Under the pieces are notes generated by a model, which was not told the DNA's origin, searched no databases, and saw only the letters and a list, made by a program, of their open reading frames with translations. A stretch of 26,267 nucleotides of DNA, taken from positions 1-26,267 of IMG/VR virus record IMGVR_UViG_3300034103_000394; one strand, 5' to 3'. The position numbers and the translations under genes were made by a program. Below are positions 14,507 to 21,321 of the stretch, piece after piece. Source of the stretch: a virus. Every line of letters starts with the position of its first letter. The stretch's first letter is position 1.

Positions 14507-15245
14507 CGTCAAAGACCTCTTGCTCAATCTTGTAACCTACATCACGCCCATATGTAATGTTGACGATATTTGGAACGACAACAATTTCATATTGACCTTG
14601 ATATTTTGGATCTAAGTCTCTACGAATATAATCTTTTACTTGTTCAATTGCAAATGGGTTTGACCCATTCCATCCCTGACAGTCACGTATCATAATGCAT
14701 ACTTGACCTGTCTTTGCCAATGCACGTTCAAACAATGCACGATGCCCTACATGCCATGGCTGCCAGCGACCTAACATCTGTACAGTTTCTTTTTGATAAT
14801 CAAATACAGGTCTGCGTTGATTCTTTAATATATAGTTAGCAACATAAGGTGCCCATAACTCTGCATTCTGTTCAGTAATACGGAAGTCATAAACTGTAGG
14901 AGGAACAAATAATTTATTAGTATCTTCAAATCTTCCCTTCTCAATTGTATCAATCCATACTGTCCAATCTGCTTTATAGTTATTACGCATCTCAACTAGT
15001 GGAGCCACAAAATCACAAATTACATAATCACATTCAGATGATTCTGCTAAATCATACATCCTATGTGATTGTCTTATACGACCTTCATGACTGAAATCCC
15101 AGTCATTGAATTGCTTACGTACATCATCAGCATTAAACCAATCAACAGTAACTCCTATGATTGATTCTAACTCTTTTTTAAGGTGATTGGTAAAATATGT
15201 TTTACCACTACCCGGTAATCCCATTACTAAAATTTTAGTTGTCAT
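14451..15245 (-). CDS. Bifunctional P-loop kinase / nucleotidyltransferase (NadR- or APS-kinase-like)
   Basis: A 264-residue fusion. The N-terminal half is a P-loop kinase (MGLPGSGKT, Walker A at about 9-16; APS-kinase/adenylate-kinase-like). The C-terminal half is a cytidylyltransferase-fold domain with GRWQPWHVGHR (HxGH at 165-168) and ISATKIR (252-258), the signature of NMN or related adenylyltransferases. The order kinase first, transferase second is the reverse of NadR. Similar fusions are annotated in marine phages and bacteria as adenylylsulfate kinase or NMN adenylyltransferase. A role in NAD metabolism or salvage is plausible, but the substrate is not proven. The start overlaps the upstream stop (ATGA). 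Confidence 0.85.
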   Translation of the reverse strand: MTTKILVMGLPGSGKTYFTNHLKKELESIIGVTVDWFNADDVRKQFNDWDFSHEGRIRQSHRMYDLAESSECDYVICDFVAPLVEMRNNYKADWTVWIDTIEKGRFEDTNKLFVPPTVYDFRITEQNAELWAPYVANYILKNQRRPVFDYQKETVQMLGRWQPWHVGHRALFERALAKTGQVCIMIRDCQGWNGSNPFAIEQVKDYIRRDLDPKYQGQYEIVVVPNIVNITYGRDVGYKIEQEVFDDAIHSISATKIRKDMGLE

Positions 15246-16639
15246 AATTTTCCATTTGTTTTTGCGGTAGGCGGAATTCCTGCTCTACTTGTTTTGAATT
15301 TAAATGCTTTAGCATTGCTTAAAATACTATCTGGTTTTACATCTACTGTAAGTGCTGTCTTAAATCGCGGATCGTTCTTTTCTTTTTCGCTAGGTATATA
15401 GCCGCTTGCTTCTTTTACTTTTTTACCTTGAACACTTGTAGTTTTCTCTGGCTCCGGCGCACTTGCTTTCTTAGCCTGAGGCATAAACTTGTTTATTGAC
15501 TTTAGTGTGAGAGGTCCTAACACTCCATCAACATCAAGATTAGCATCATATTTTTTGTTTAGAAACTTTTGTATTTTACGCACTGCATCTTCTTTAGACT
15601 CCATCAATGGGCTTTCGCCTTTATAGTCGCGTAATACACCTTTGCCGTCCCACTTAGCACAGCACATGCGCTCAGTCACCCAATCATTGATATCTTTGTG
15701 GTAGCAAAACCCTTTTACTTTTACAGTATCTTTACCAGGCAATGTGACTAGATCAACACGCTTGCTCATAGCGATATATTCTTTATTAGGTGGTTTCAAT
15801 CCACCATACTTGTTTAGTTCATCTTTACCTACAGGTTTTTCGCTATCTTTTTTCCACCATACGCAATTCTTGCAATTGGTGCCTTCAATAAACTTCACGC
15901 TTTCTTTTACATTATAAGTTGGATCATAATCTTCCAAACTTAATTCTTTGCTGTGTAATTCATTTTTGTAATCGTAAAGTTTTTGAATATAACCTAATTT
16001 ACGTAGTGCTTTATAAGATAAATTTTCCGGTCCAAACTCACCCGTACTTTGTAATCCTGCCTTTCTATATCTTTTTAATACGTCTAGGACCTTTTCAACT
16101 TTTTCTAAACTATTTGACTTCAACGCGAGTTCTATCATCGTGCCTAACTTTTCGTATTTGGCTCTTGTTTCATTTTGATCAAAATTTGCTTTTTTCTTTT
16201 TAGGAATTCTTATCCAATCATCATTTACTATACTATATTCACCAAGGCTTACATGAGGTTGATTGCTATCTTGCACGTATAATTCTACCGGGACTCCATG
16301 TACAGAAATGTCATGTTCGTCATTATATAAATTCTTTTTAGCAGTAAACAGTTCTTGGTAAATTTCGTCATCTGGAAGTTTATTGAAATCAACCAATATG
16401 TGCAAATCTAAGTCGCTGTATGGCGTATAACTATAAGCAGCATTACTTCCTGATATCGTGATATCTTGAATTTTAGGTATTGCTACTCCTAATTCTAGTA
16501 TAAAGTCATTCGCTATTTTTAATAACTGCTTTTTTACTTCTGGTTTAAGTTTATTATTTTCCCACAAGTTTGGATTCAGTTCATTATGAAATTTGACTGC
16601 ATCAGATAATTTAAAATCTTCTAACTCACTAATATCCAT
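15242..16639 (-). CDS. Nucleotidyltransferase-domain protein with Cys cluster and peptidoglycan-binding-like domain
   Basis: A 465-residue mosaic. Residues 55-85 hold a polymerase-beta-type nucleotidyltransferase signature: GSNAAY (64-69) then SDLDLHI with Asp76 and Asp78. A helical middle follows. Residues 256-330 carry a CKNC pair, a later Cys312 and MCCAKW (326-327), resembling a small iron-sulfur or zinc site. Residues about 350-388 look like a PG_binding_1 domain (VDGVLGPLTLKSINKF). The tail is Lys/Pro rich. The combination may be virion-associated, since peptidoglycan-binding units occur in tail proteins, but its action is unknown. A late-type ACTAAATA lies exactly five bases before the ATG. 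Confidence 0.75.
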   Translation of the reverse strand: MDISELEDFKLSDAVKFHNELNPNLWENNKLKPEVKKQLLKIANDFILELGVAIPKIQDITISGSNAAYSYTPYSDLDLHILVDFNKLPDDEIYQELFTAKKNLYNDEHDISVHGVPVELYVQDSNQPHVSLGEYSIVNDDWIRIPKKKKANFDQNETRAKYEKLGTMIELALKSNSLEKVEKVLDVLKRYRKAGLQSTGEFGPENLSYKALRKLGYIQKLYDYKNELHSKELSLEDYDPTYNVKESVKFIEGTNCKNCVWWKKDSEKPVGKDELNKYGGLKPPNKEYIAMSKRVDLVTLPGKDTVKVKGFCYHKDINDWVTERMCCAKWDGKGVLRDYKGESPLMESKEDAVRKIQKFLNKKYDANLDVDGVLGPLTLKSINKFMPQAKKASAPEPEKTTSVQGKKVKEASGYIPSEKEKNDPRFKTALTVDVKPDSILSNAKAFKFKTSRAGIPPTAKTNGKL

Positions 16640-16644
16640 AAATG

Positions 16645-16652
16645 TATTTAGT
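16645..16652 (-). promoter_or_regulatory. Late-type promoter variant ACTAAATA, five bases before ATG
   Basis: ACTAAATA on the minus strand is one base off NATAAATA and ends exactly five bases before the ATG at 16639. By T4 late spacing (start six bases after the last A) transcription would begin at the A of the start codon. It overlaps the stop of the oxygenase gene. Confidence 0.45.
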
Positions 16653-17122
16653 TAGAGTTTTTCAAAGGTTAGATGCAATCTGGGGGACGCTCCGGCATTG
16701 ACAAAAGTATGCATTCTGCCATTGTTTACGACATAGACCGACCCGTCTGCGGGCATAGAAAATGCTCTATGGTCGTATACAAAGTGACAGCCAGGATTAG
16801 TTATTAGAGGTATATGTAGACAAATCTCGCCTGCGTCATTATGCCAATTGTAACATGTATTAGGCATCACAAATCTATATGTCACACTATCAAATTCTAA
16901 ATGTTCTTTTAGTTGGTTTATCACAGAAAGTGTGTATTCAACCTTGTTTAAATCCTCTGATTCTTTATTATTTAAAATCAAATGAAATTTCTTCTGAACT
17001 AGCACAGCATTACCGTGATTAGTAACGTCAATTATCCTATCCTTAAATAATTCAAATTCTAATAATAACTTATTAACATTTACAAATGTTTTATCAAGCC
17101 TGTCTATAAAGTGAACTTTCAT
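16652..17122 (-). CDS. 2-oxoglutarate/Fe(II)-dependent oxygenase-like protein
   Basis: A 156-residue protein with the double-stranded beta-helix iron site spelled out: His94 and Asp96 (WHNDAGE), a distal His138 (GRMHTFVN) and Arg148 (RLHL), the expected 2-oxoglutarate-binding arginine ten residues after the distal His. This matches the aspartyl/asparaginyl beta-hydroxylase and related small oxygenases common in T4-like marine phages. The substrate could be a protein or nucleotide. The ATG is five bases after a perfect TATAAATA, with no Shine-Dalgarno site, so leaderless translation is likely. It lies between the tmRNA terminator and the nucleotidyltransferase gene. Confidence 0.82.
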   Translation of the reverse strand: MKVHFIDRLDKTFVNVNKLLLEFELFKDRIIDVTNHGNAVLVQKKFHLILNNKESEDLNKVEYTLSVINQLKEHLEFDSVTYRFVMPNTCYNWHNDAGEICLHIPLITNPGCHFVYDHRAFSMPADGSVYVVNNGRMHTFVNAGASPRLHLTFEKL

Positions 17123-17127
17123 CCAGA

Positions 17128-17135
17128 TATTTATA
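17128..17135 (-). promoter_or_regulatory. Perfect late promoter TATAAATA, five bases before ATG
   Basis: TATAAATA is the exact T4 late -10 element. It sits just downstream of the tmRNA terminator and exactly five bases (TCTGG) before the oxygenase ATG, predicting a leaderless mRNA. Confidence 0.75.
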
Positions 17136-17140
17136 ACGAT

Positions 17141-17168
17141 AAAAAGGTAGGGACAAAAGTCCCCACCT
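17141..17168 (-). terminator. Intrinsic terminator of the tmRNA transcript
   Basis: On the minus strand AGGTGGGGAC, loop TTTT and GTCCCTACCT form a 10-bp stem with one G-T pair, followed by a T-run (17141-17145). It closes the transcript right after the tmRNA coding piece and separates it from the oxygenase promoter. Confidence 0.88.
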
Positions 17169-17169
17169 G

Positions 17170-17488
17170 ACTATTGGTTAATAAGGTCGTCAACCCCATC
17201 TAACTGCCCTTAGGCTGCTAGAGCAAATGTTTCATCATTTGCGTTTACTTTGATTTACGCTGATTACGTCAGTCGTCTTTCGGACTGTCTGCTTGGGTAC
17301 TACTTGCCCTGTCGAAACTGTTCATCCCCTTTGTGTTTTCCATTGGGGGAAGATCCCAACCTACTATTCTACTCCACTCACGCTCTGTAAAAAACAGATT
17401 GCGAGGTTCATCAATCAATCTATTGGTGGAGATGGCGGGATTCGCACCCGCGTCCAAAGCATCTTTCTCCTCACTTCCTACAGTCATA
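17170..17488 (-). ncRNA. ssrA: Circularly permuted two-piece tmRNA
   Basis: The gene order is acceptor piece, intervening segment, coding piece. The acceptor piece (5' end not exact, about 17488) ends at 17424 with an encoded ACCA. It carries GGACGCGGG, a T-arm (stem GCGGG/CCCGC, 17435-17451) and CATCTCC (17428-17434). After 94 bases, the coding piece starts at 17329 with GGGGATGAACAGTTTCGACA. GGGGATG pairs with CATCTCC over seven bp, including the G3-U70 identity pair for alanine (17327 with 17430). ACAGTC and GACTGT give a P2-type helix. The tag frame starts after GTAAAC. tmRNA with SmpB rescues stalled ribosomes and tags their products. An intrinsic terminator follows. The T-loop TGCGAAT departs from the usual TTC start. 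The 3' end near 17170 is approximate. Confidence 0.95.
17210..17242 (-). other. tmRNA tag reading frame, ANDETFALAA
   Basis: GCA at 17240-17242 is the resume codon, directly after the conserved GTAAAC context. Ten codons read A-N-D-E-T-F-A-L-A-A and stop at TAA (17210-17212). With the alanine charged on tmRNA the full tag is AANDETFALAA. The ALAA end is the recognised ClpXP/ClpA degron type. Confidence 0.93.
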
Positions 17489-17611
17489 TCAATAAACTAA
17501 TCCGTACGCTATACACCAGACTTCTAGTGCTAATCTATAGAGCAGATGGGACAAAATATATGCCCCAACTGCCGCAATAGAAACTTTCAATAATGTTTCT
17601 GTGCTATCCAT
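17489..17611 (-). CDS. Predicted 40-residue membrane mini-protein upstream of tmRNA
   Basis: An ATG at 17611 opens 40 codons ending TGA at 17489, just where the tmRNA acceptor piece is expected to begin. The product starts MDSTETLLKVSIAAVGAYIL and is hydrophobic almost to the end, fitting one transmembrane helix. There is no Shine-Dalgarno site. The ATG is exactly five bases after a late promoter AATAAATA (17617-17624), as at 17122 and 19185. It would be read on the tmRNA precursor. Against it: short length, and the region could simply be the 5' leader or part of the acceptor RNA. Confidence 0.45.
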   Translation of the reverse strand: MDSTETLLKVSIAAVGAYILSHLLYRLALEVWCIAYGLVY

Positions 17612-17616
17612 ATAGG

Positions 17617-17624
17617 TATTTATT
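17617..17624 (-). promoter_or_regulatory. Late promoter AATAAATA for the tmRNA unit
   Basis: AATAAATA on the minus strand fits NATAAATA. It overlaps the stop of the 74-residue gene and lies about 130 bases before the estimated acceptor piece. The transcript would start at about 17611, the A of the mini-ORF ATG. Confidence 0.65.
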
Positions 17625-17844
17625 CGCCCTTGCTAACAAACTCGTTTAGTTTTTTCGCTTCGGCAATAATATCTTCTGATGTGGGTGCTGTAGGCATTTC
17701 TGGAAATGGTGCATAAGGATTTGCATCCCGTTGTGCGTTCCACTCTAGTTCCTTATTTGACCTTGCGTAAAAGTATGGCTCAAAGAGACTTTCTTTAGCC
17801 AGTCTTAGTAGATCCAGACGGATCTCGTATGGTGTTTTGCTCAT
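17620..17844 (-). CDS. Conserved small phage protein
   Basis: A 74-residue protein (MSKTPYEIRLDLLRLAKESL at the start), helical in the first half, with a proline-rich centre and a helical Lys/Glu end. I recall similar MSKTP-type small proteins in T4-like cyanophages; the function is unknown. The start has an excellent AGGAGGT ribosome binding site about six bases upstream, in contrast to the leaderless genes nearby. It is probably read with the DNA methylase gene, 49 bases upstream. Confidence 0.78.
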   Translation of the reverse strand: MSKTPYEIRLDLLRLAKESLFEPYFYARSNKELEWNAQRDANPYAPFPEMPTAPTSEDIIAEAKKLNEFVSKGE

Positions 17845-17893
17845 AATTACCTCCTGTGTGTATGTGTGTGTTTTTTATAAGCAGTAGTATATA

Positions 17894-19138
17894 TCAAATA
17901 TCATAGTGATTATTATTTTTTCTGAACACCCAAATTGGCTCTACAAATATACTATTCTTATCTGCCTCTACAATAGCATGTGGCCTAGCCTGCATACGCA
18001 TACCGATCTTACCTAGATAGTATGCATTTTGGTAAGTCAATATGTCATCAACCATGTCATCACATAAGTTTAAACGTGTGCCCTTTGCGATTCTAGGTTC
18101 AATGATATTGATCATCATATAAGCATTGTCAGATAGTGTGTCCCATACCATGCGATTGACTTTGAAAAAGAAGTCATGTTTCCAACTATCAAATGTCTGA
18201 TATCGTATATAACTTTGTGTGCTGCTATGATTAGCCGCATATCGTTCTGTCTCATAGTAGGGAGGGCTTGTAAAATAAAAGTCAAATGTGTTTTCGTGCT
18301 TACTCCAATCAACATCTTCGCTAGGCAAATTATAAATGATTACCTTTTTTGTGCCTAATACAATAAAATGATCGCCCTTGTCTTGTAGTACAGCACTATC
18401 ACAGCCCAACATGTTTTCATATTCTAAGCACTGGTCTTTGTACGTCTCATAGACTTCAGGATTGGGATCACATCCAACATACAGTTCTGTATGTGACGTA
18501 GCATAGAAGCCTGCTAATCTATCACCCCAACCACAACTAGTATCTAATACTTTATGTGCCTTATGTTTCTCATATAATGCTTTCGCAACAGTAGGTTTAA
18601 ATTGTGTTGCTGTATAGGTTCCTATACGAAAGGCGCTGCGAAATGTACTATTATCAATATCACTATTACCTAATGCGCCCAATCGCCAGAAGTGCCAATT
18701 CATACGTGACAACTTTGTTTTGTCATGCCATATATCATATGGGCTATCAACAAGATTGCTACCACACTTCATGCGATTAAGTTGTTGAAAATAATTACTT
18801 ACGCTATTGTATGCGTGAGACTTATCAATCACACCTAACGGGTTCTGGTTATACTTATATTTGTAATCAAACTTTTCTAAAACATTTTGTACATTCTTAT
18901 AATGTCCCATCATTGATGTTTTAGTAAATTTCGTGAATAGACGATTTAAATCATCATACGATATTTTTTTAGTAGGAAATGGAATATTATTAGAAATTAT
19001 ATATTCAGCAAGACTATCTTTTATGCTGTCCTTATCATATTGTTTGATAAGATTCTTCCATTCTCTATTAGGAATAAAGGGTATTCCACGACTATCACCG
19101 TGATATTCAAAATACTTGATCAAATCATGATTAACCAT
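17894..19138 (-). CDS. DNA methylase-like protein (TSPPYY)
   Basis: A 414-residue protein with motif I VLDTSCGWGDR (about 197-207) for SAM binding, an acidic VGCDPNPEVY strand end (221-230), and motif IV TSPPYYET (about 290-297), the DPPY-type catalytic motif of amino-DNA methyltransferases (N4 or N6). The first 190 residues have no familiar motif and may recognise the target. Likely roles are protecting phage DNA from restriction or changing its regulation; no restriction partner is visible. The ATG at 19138 sits six bases after TATAAT of a consensus sigma-70 promoter and lacks a Shine-Dalgarno site, so an early leaderless mRNA is predicted. Confidence 0.82.
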   Translation of the reverse strand: MVNHDLIKYFEYHGDSRGIPFIPNREWKNLIKQYDKDSIKDSLAEYIISNNIPFPTKKISYDDLNRLFTKFTKTSMMGHYKNVQNVLEKFDYKYKYNQNPLGVIDKSHAYNSVSNYFQQLNRMKCGSNLVDSPYDIWHDKTKLSRMNWHFWRLGALGNSDIDNSTFRSAFRIGTYTATQFKPTVAKALYEKHKAHKVLDTSCGWGDRLAGFYATSHTELYVGCDPNPEVYETYKDQCLEYENMLGCDSAVLQDKGDHFIVLGTKKVIIYNLPSEDVDWSKHENTFDFYFTSPPYYETERYAANHSSTQSYIRYQTFDSWKHDFFFKVNRMVWDTLSDNAYMMINIIEPRIAKGTRLNLCDDMVDDILTYQNAYYLGKIGMRMQARPHAIVEADKNSIFVEPIWVFRKNNNHYDI

Positions 19139-19144
19139 CTAGAT

Positions 19145-19173
19145 ATTATATATTGTCAACACTCTACTGTCAA
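19145..19173 (-). promoter_or_regulatory. Consensus sigma-70 promoter for the DNA methylase gene
   Basis: TTGACA (19168-19173), a 17-base spacer and TATAAT (19145-19150) are a perfect match to the bacterial consensus on the minus strand. The ATG begins seven bases after the last T of the -10, where transcription should start. Confidence 0.85.
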
Positions 19174-19179
19174 TAAATA
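19172..19179 (+). promoter_or_regulatory. Late promoter AATAAATA (rightward), five bases before ATG
   Basis: AATAAATA on the plus strand ends five bases (TCCTT) before the ATG at 19185, predicting a leaderless late mRNA. Its first two bases overlap the -35 box of the divergent sigma-70 promoter. Confidence 0.7.
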
Positions 19180-19184
19180 TCCTT

Positions 19185-21248
19185 ATGCGATCTGTCATAA
19201 GATATGGAAAATGGTATACTTGCGATCCGCAAGACATGGGTAATTATGAACTTGAATGGTTGCATAACTTATGGATAGAAATTGCTAAGACAAGCGAATT
19301 TCCTAAAAATTATGTTATCAATTTGACTTGGGAAAGCGTCAATGAAGATCAACATGAATACGACATTTATGCTGAAATTGAAAATCCAAGACTTTGTAAA
19401 TTTTGGTTCGTAAGTTGTGTTGATCCATTGGAAGAAAAATTTTATCAAAAATTTATAGACAAAGGCTTTACAGTGTCTACTGTTGGATTCAGTCCAGAAC
19501 ACTGGAGTAGCTGGTATCCTTATTGGGTCTACCAATATAATAAAGATGTTGTTGCTAAGTTAGATGAGAATATAAAATACATTTATCTAAGTTATAATAG
19601 AAAACCACATTTGCATAGATATAATCTAGTCAAGAGCCTTATAGAAAATAACTTGCATGATGTGGGACATGTCACATACCAGCATGGTGTATTTCCAGAA
19701 ATTGATATGGCTACTGGTAACACTGAAACAGATTATTGGGATAAGATAATTATACAACAATCTTATAACTACAAAGGTAACCCAGATTTAAGATATTCAA
19801 GACCAGAAGATGCAACATCATTAGGCAATTTAGACATTTGGAATAGTGCGTATTTGAATATAATTAGCGAGACAACTGATACAAATCCATATCACATTAC
19901 AGAAAAAACCTATAAGCCTATAATAGGTCTTAGACCTTTCATTATAAATGGTCATTCCAATCTTTATAATATCTTAAAGAAAATGGGATTTTATACTACG
20001 GTAGACTTTTTTAATGACTTGAACTTAGAAAACGGTTCTATAGAATCTATCATTAGATTAGTGTCATATTTAAAAACATTAAATAAAACAGAATTGTACA
20101 ATCTCTATGAAAAACAATTACCTTTATTGTTAGCGAATAGACAACGTTTAAAAGAGATTTGTGATCTAGATAGAACTAAAATTTTATATTGGCCCCAGGG
20201 TAAAAAAATCGTGCAAGCAGTATTTGTATTAGGAAACATTTATTCAAGTAATCCACAAGAGATACGTAGATATGAGACATCTTGGATTGAAAATCTAAAA
20301 AATGAAATCTCTATTAAAAGTATTTATCCATATAATTTTTTAATAAATCTAACGTGGTTTCCACACAAGGGAGGGCTAGAATATATACAGATGATACTGT
20401 CAAATAACCACAAGCCTGAAACTTGCAAAATTTGGCTTTGCGGTAGCATAGACGCGGTAAATTGGATTACTCGCAGTGATTTTTATCTTGGATTAGTTAG
20501 GGAAAGATTTGACATTAGTCTTGTAGGTTATGATTTAGAGAATTGGCATAGCTGGTTCCCCAACGCTCTGTATAACAATAATCAAAACATAGATACAACT
20601 CTAACATCAATCAAACACTTGTACTTGAGTTATAATAGAAAACCTAAACCGCATAGATTTGAACTCGTACAACAATTGATTGATAACAATCTTTTATCGT
20701 CAGGATATGTAACTTATGAAAAGGGAATTTTTCCTGCAGTTGATGCAATGACAGGAAACACAGAACAAGATTGGTTTGAAAAAGTAAAAAATTTAGATCC
20801 TGCTAACTATCCTGAACATTGTAGCGATTACAGATTTAGTCGTCCAGAAGATATTTTTAGTTTAGGAGATTTAGATATATGGAACAGGTCTTATTGCATC
20901 ATAGTGAGCGAAACAAATGTTGATGAAAAATATCACTTGACAGAAAAAACTTGGAAACCTATAATAGGTAAAAGACCGTTCGTTTTAAACACTGATCCTT
21001 CTGCGACTCATGTATTAGAAAAATTAGGATTTTACACGCCTGCTATGTTGTTTGATTTTAAAGAGTTAGATGATTGTAATATCAGTAGTATTATTAAATT
21101 ATTATTAAAACTTCAAAAATATAACAACAATAAGTTGTATTACCTTTACAAAAAGCAAGAGCCTATGTTAGAACATAATTATAGAAGATTTGTAGAAATT
21201 GCTACGAGTGATCCAACTAAAATTTTAGATTGTCCACTGTTTGTTTGA
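19185..21248 (+). CDS. Internally duplicated glycosyltransferase-like protein
   Basis: A 687-residue protein made of two homologous halves of about 340 residues (break near residue 347). Each half has, in order: a YELEW/YETSW start with INLTW, an IYLSYNRKPHLHR or LYLSYNRKPKPHR motif, TGNTE, SRPED and LGxLDIWN, and SET followed by Y-H-x-TEKTxKPIIGxRPF and a leucine-rich LGFYT block. The TEK(T)xKP...RPF block resembles the nucleotide-sugar-binding C-terminus of exostosin/GT10-type enzymes, so a glycosyltransferase role is likely but unproven. The single-unit paralogue is at 7614-8696. One of three clear plus-strand genes, read from a late promoter and probably leaderless. Confidence 0.7.
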   Translation: MRSVIRYGKWYTCDPQDMGNYELEWLHNLWIEIAKTSEFPKNYVINLTWESVNEDQHEYDIYAEIENPRLCKFWFVSCVDPLEEKFYQKFIDKGFTVSTVGFSPEHWSSWYPYWVYQYNKDVVAKLDENIKYIYLSYNRKPHLHRYNLVKSLIENNLHDVGHVTYQHGVFPEIDMATGNTETDYWDKIIIQQSYNYKGNPDLRYSRPEDATSLGNLDIWNSAYLNIISETTDTNPYHITEKTYKPIIGLRPFIINGHSNLYNILKKMGFYTTVDFFNDLNLENGSIESIIRLVSYLKTLNKTELYNLYEKQLPLLLANRQRLKEICDLDRTKILYWPQGKKIVQAVFVLGNIYSSNPQEIRRYETSWIENLKNEISIKSIYPYNFLINLTWFPHKGGLEYIQMILSNNHKPETCKIWLCGSIDAVNWITRSDFYLGLVRERFDISLVGYDLENWHSWFPNALYNNNQNIDTTLTSIKHLYLSYNRKPKPHRFELVQQLIDNNLLSSGYVTYEKGIFPAVDAMTGNTEQDWFEKVKNLDPANYPEHCSDYRFSRPEDIFSLGDLDIWNRSYCIIVSETNVDEKYHLTEKTWKPIIGKRPFVLNTDPSATHVLEKLGFYTPAMLFDFKELDDCNISSIIKLLLKLQKYNNNKLYYLYKKQEPMLEHNYRRFVEIATSDPTKILDCPLFV

Positions 21249-21253
21249 ATTCG

Positions 21254-21321
21254 CTTCGGCTTGGATTCGAACCTTGTCCTAGTCTTCTCGATCTGTACTT
21301 CCCACAGTACTGACCGAAGCC
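21254..21321 (-). other. Structured, tRNA-like intergenic element, identity unresolved
   Basis: Between convergent genes, a perfect 7-bp stem GCTTCGG/CCGAAGC (21254-21260 with 21315-21321) encloses a hairpin GTACT/AGTAC (21296-21300 with 21307-21311). On the minus strand a T-loop-like GGTTCGAATCC (21264-21274) lies before the 3' stem arm. The 68-base length and an acceptor-like stem recall a tRNA, but the T-stem is mismatched and no anticodon arm forms. On the plus strand T6 follows the stem (21323-21328), so it may also end the rightward transcript. A TATAAATA lies at 21423-21430 on the minus strand. Confidence 0.35.

Noticed and set aside
21254-21321. A functional minus-strand tRNA gene
   Set aside because: The acceptor-like stem and T-loop motif are present, but the T-stem has two mismatches, no anticodon stem forms and the length is 68 bases. 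Kept only as a tRNA-like element.
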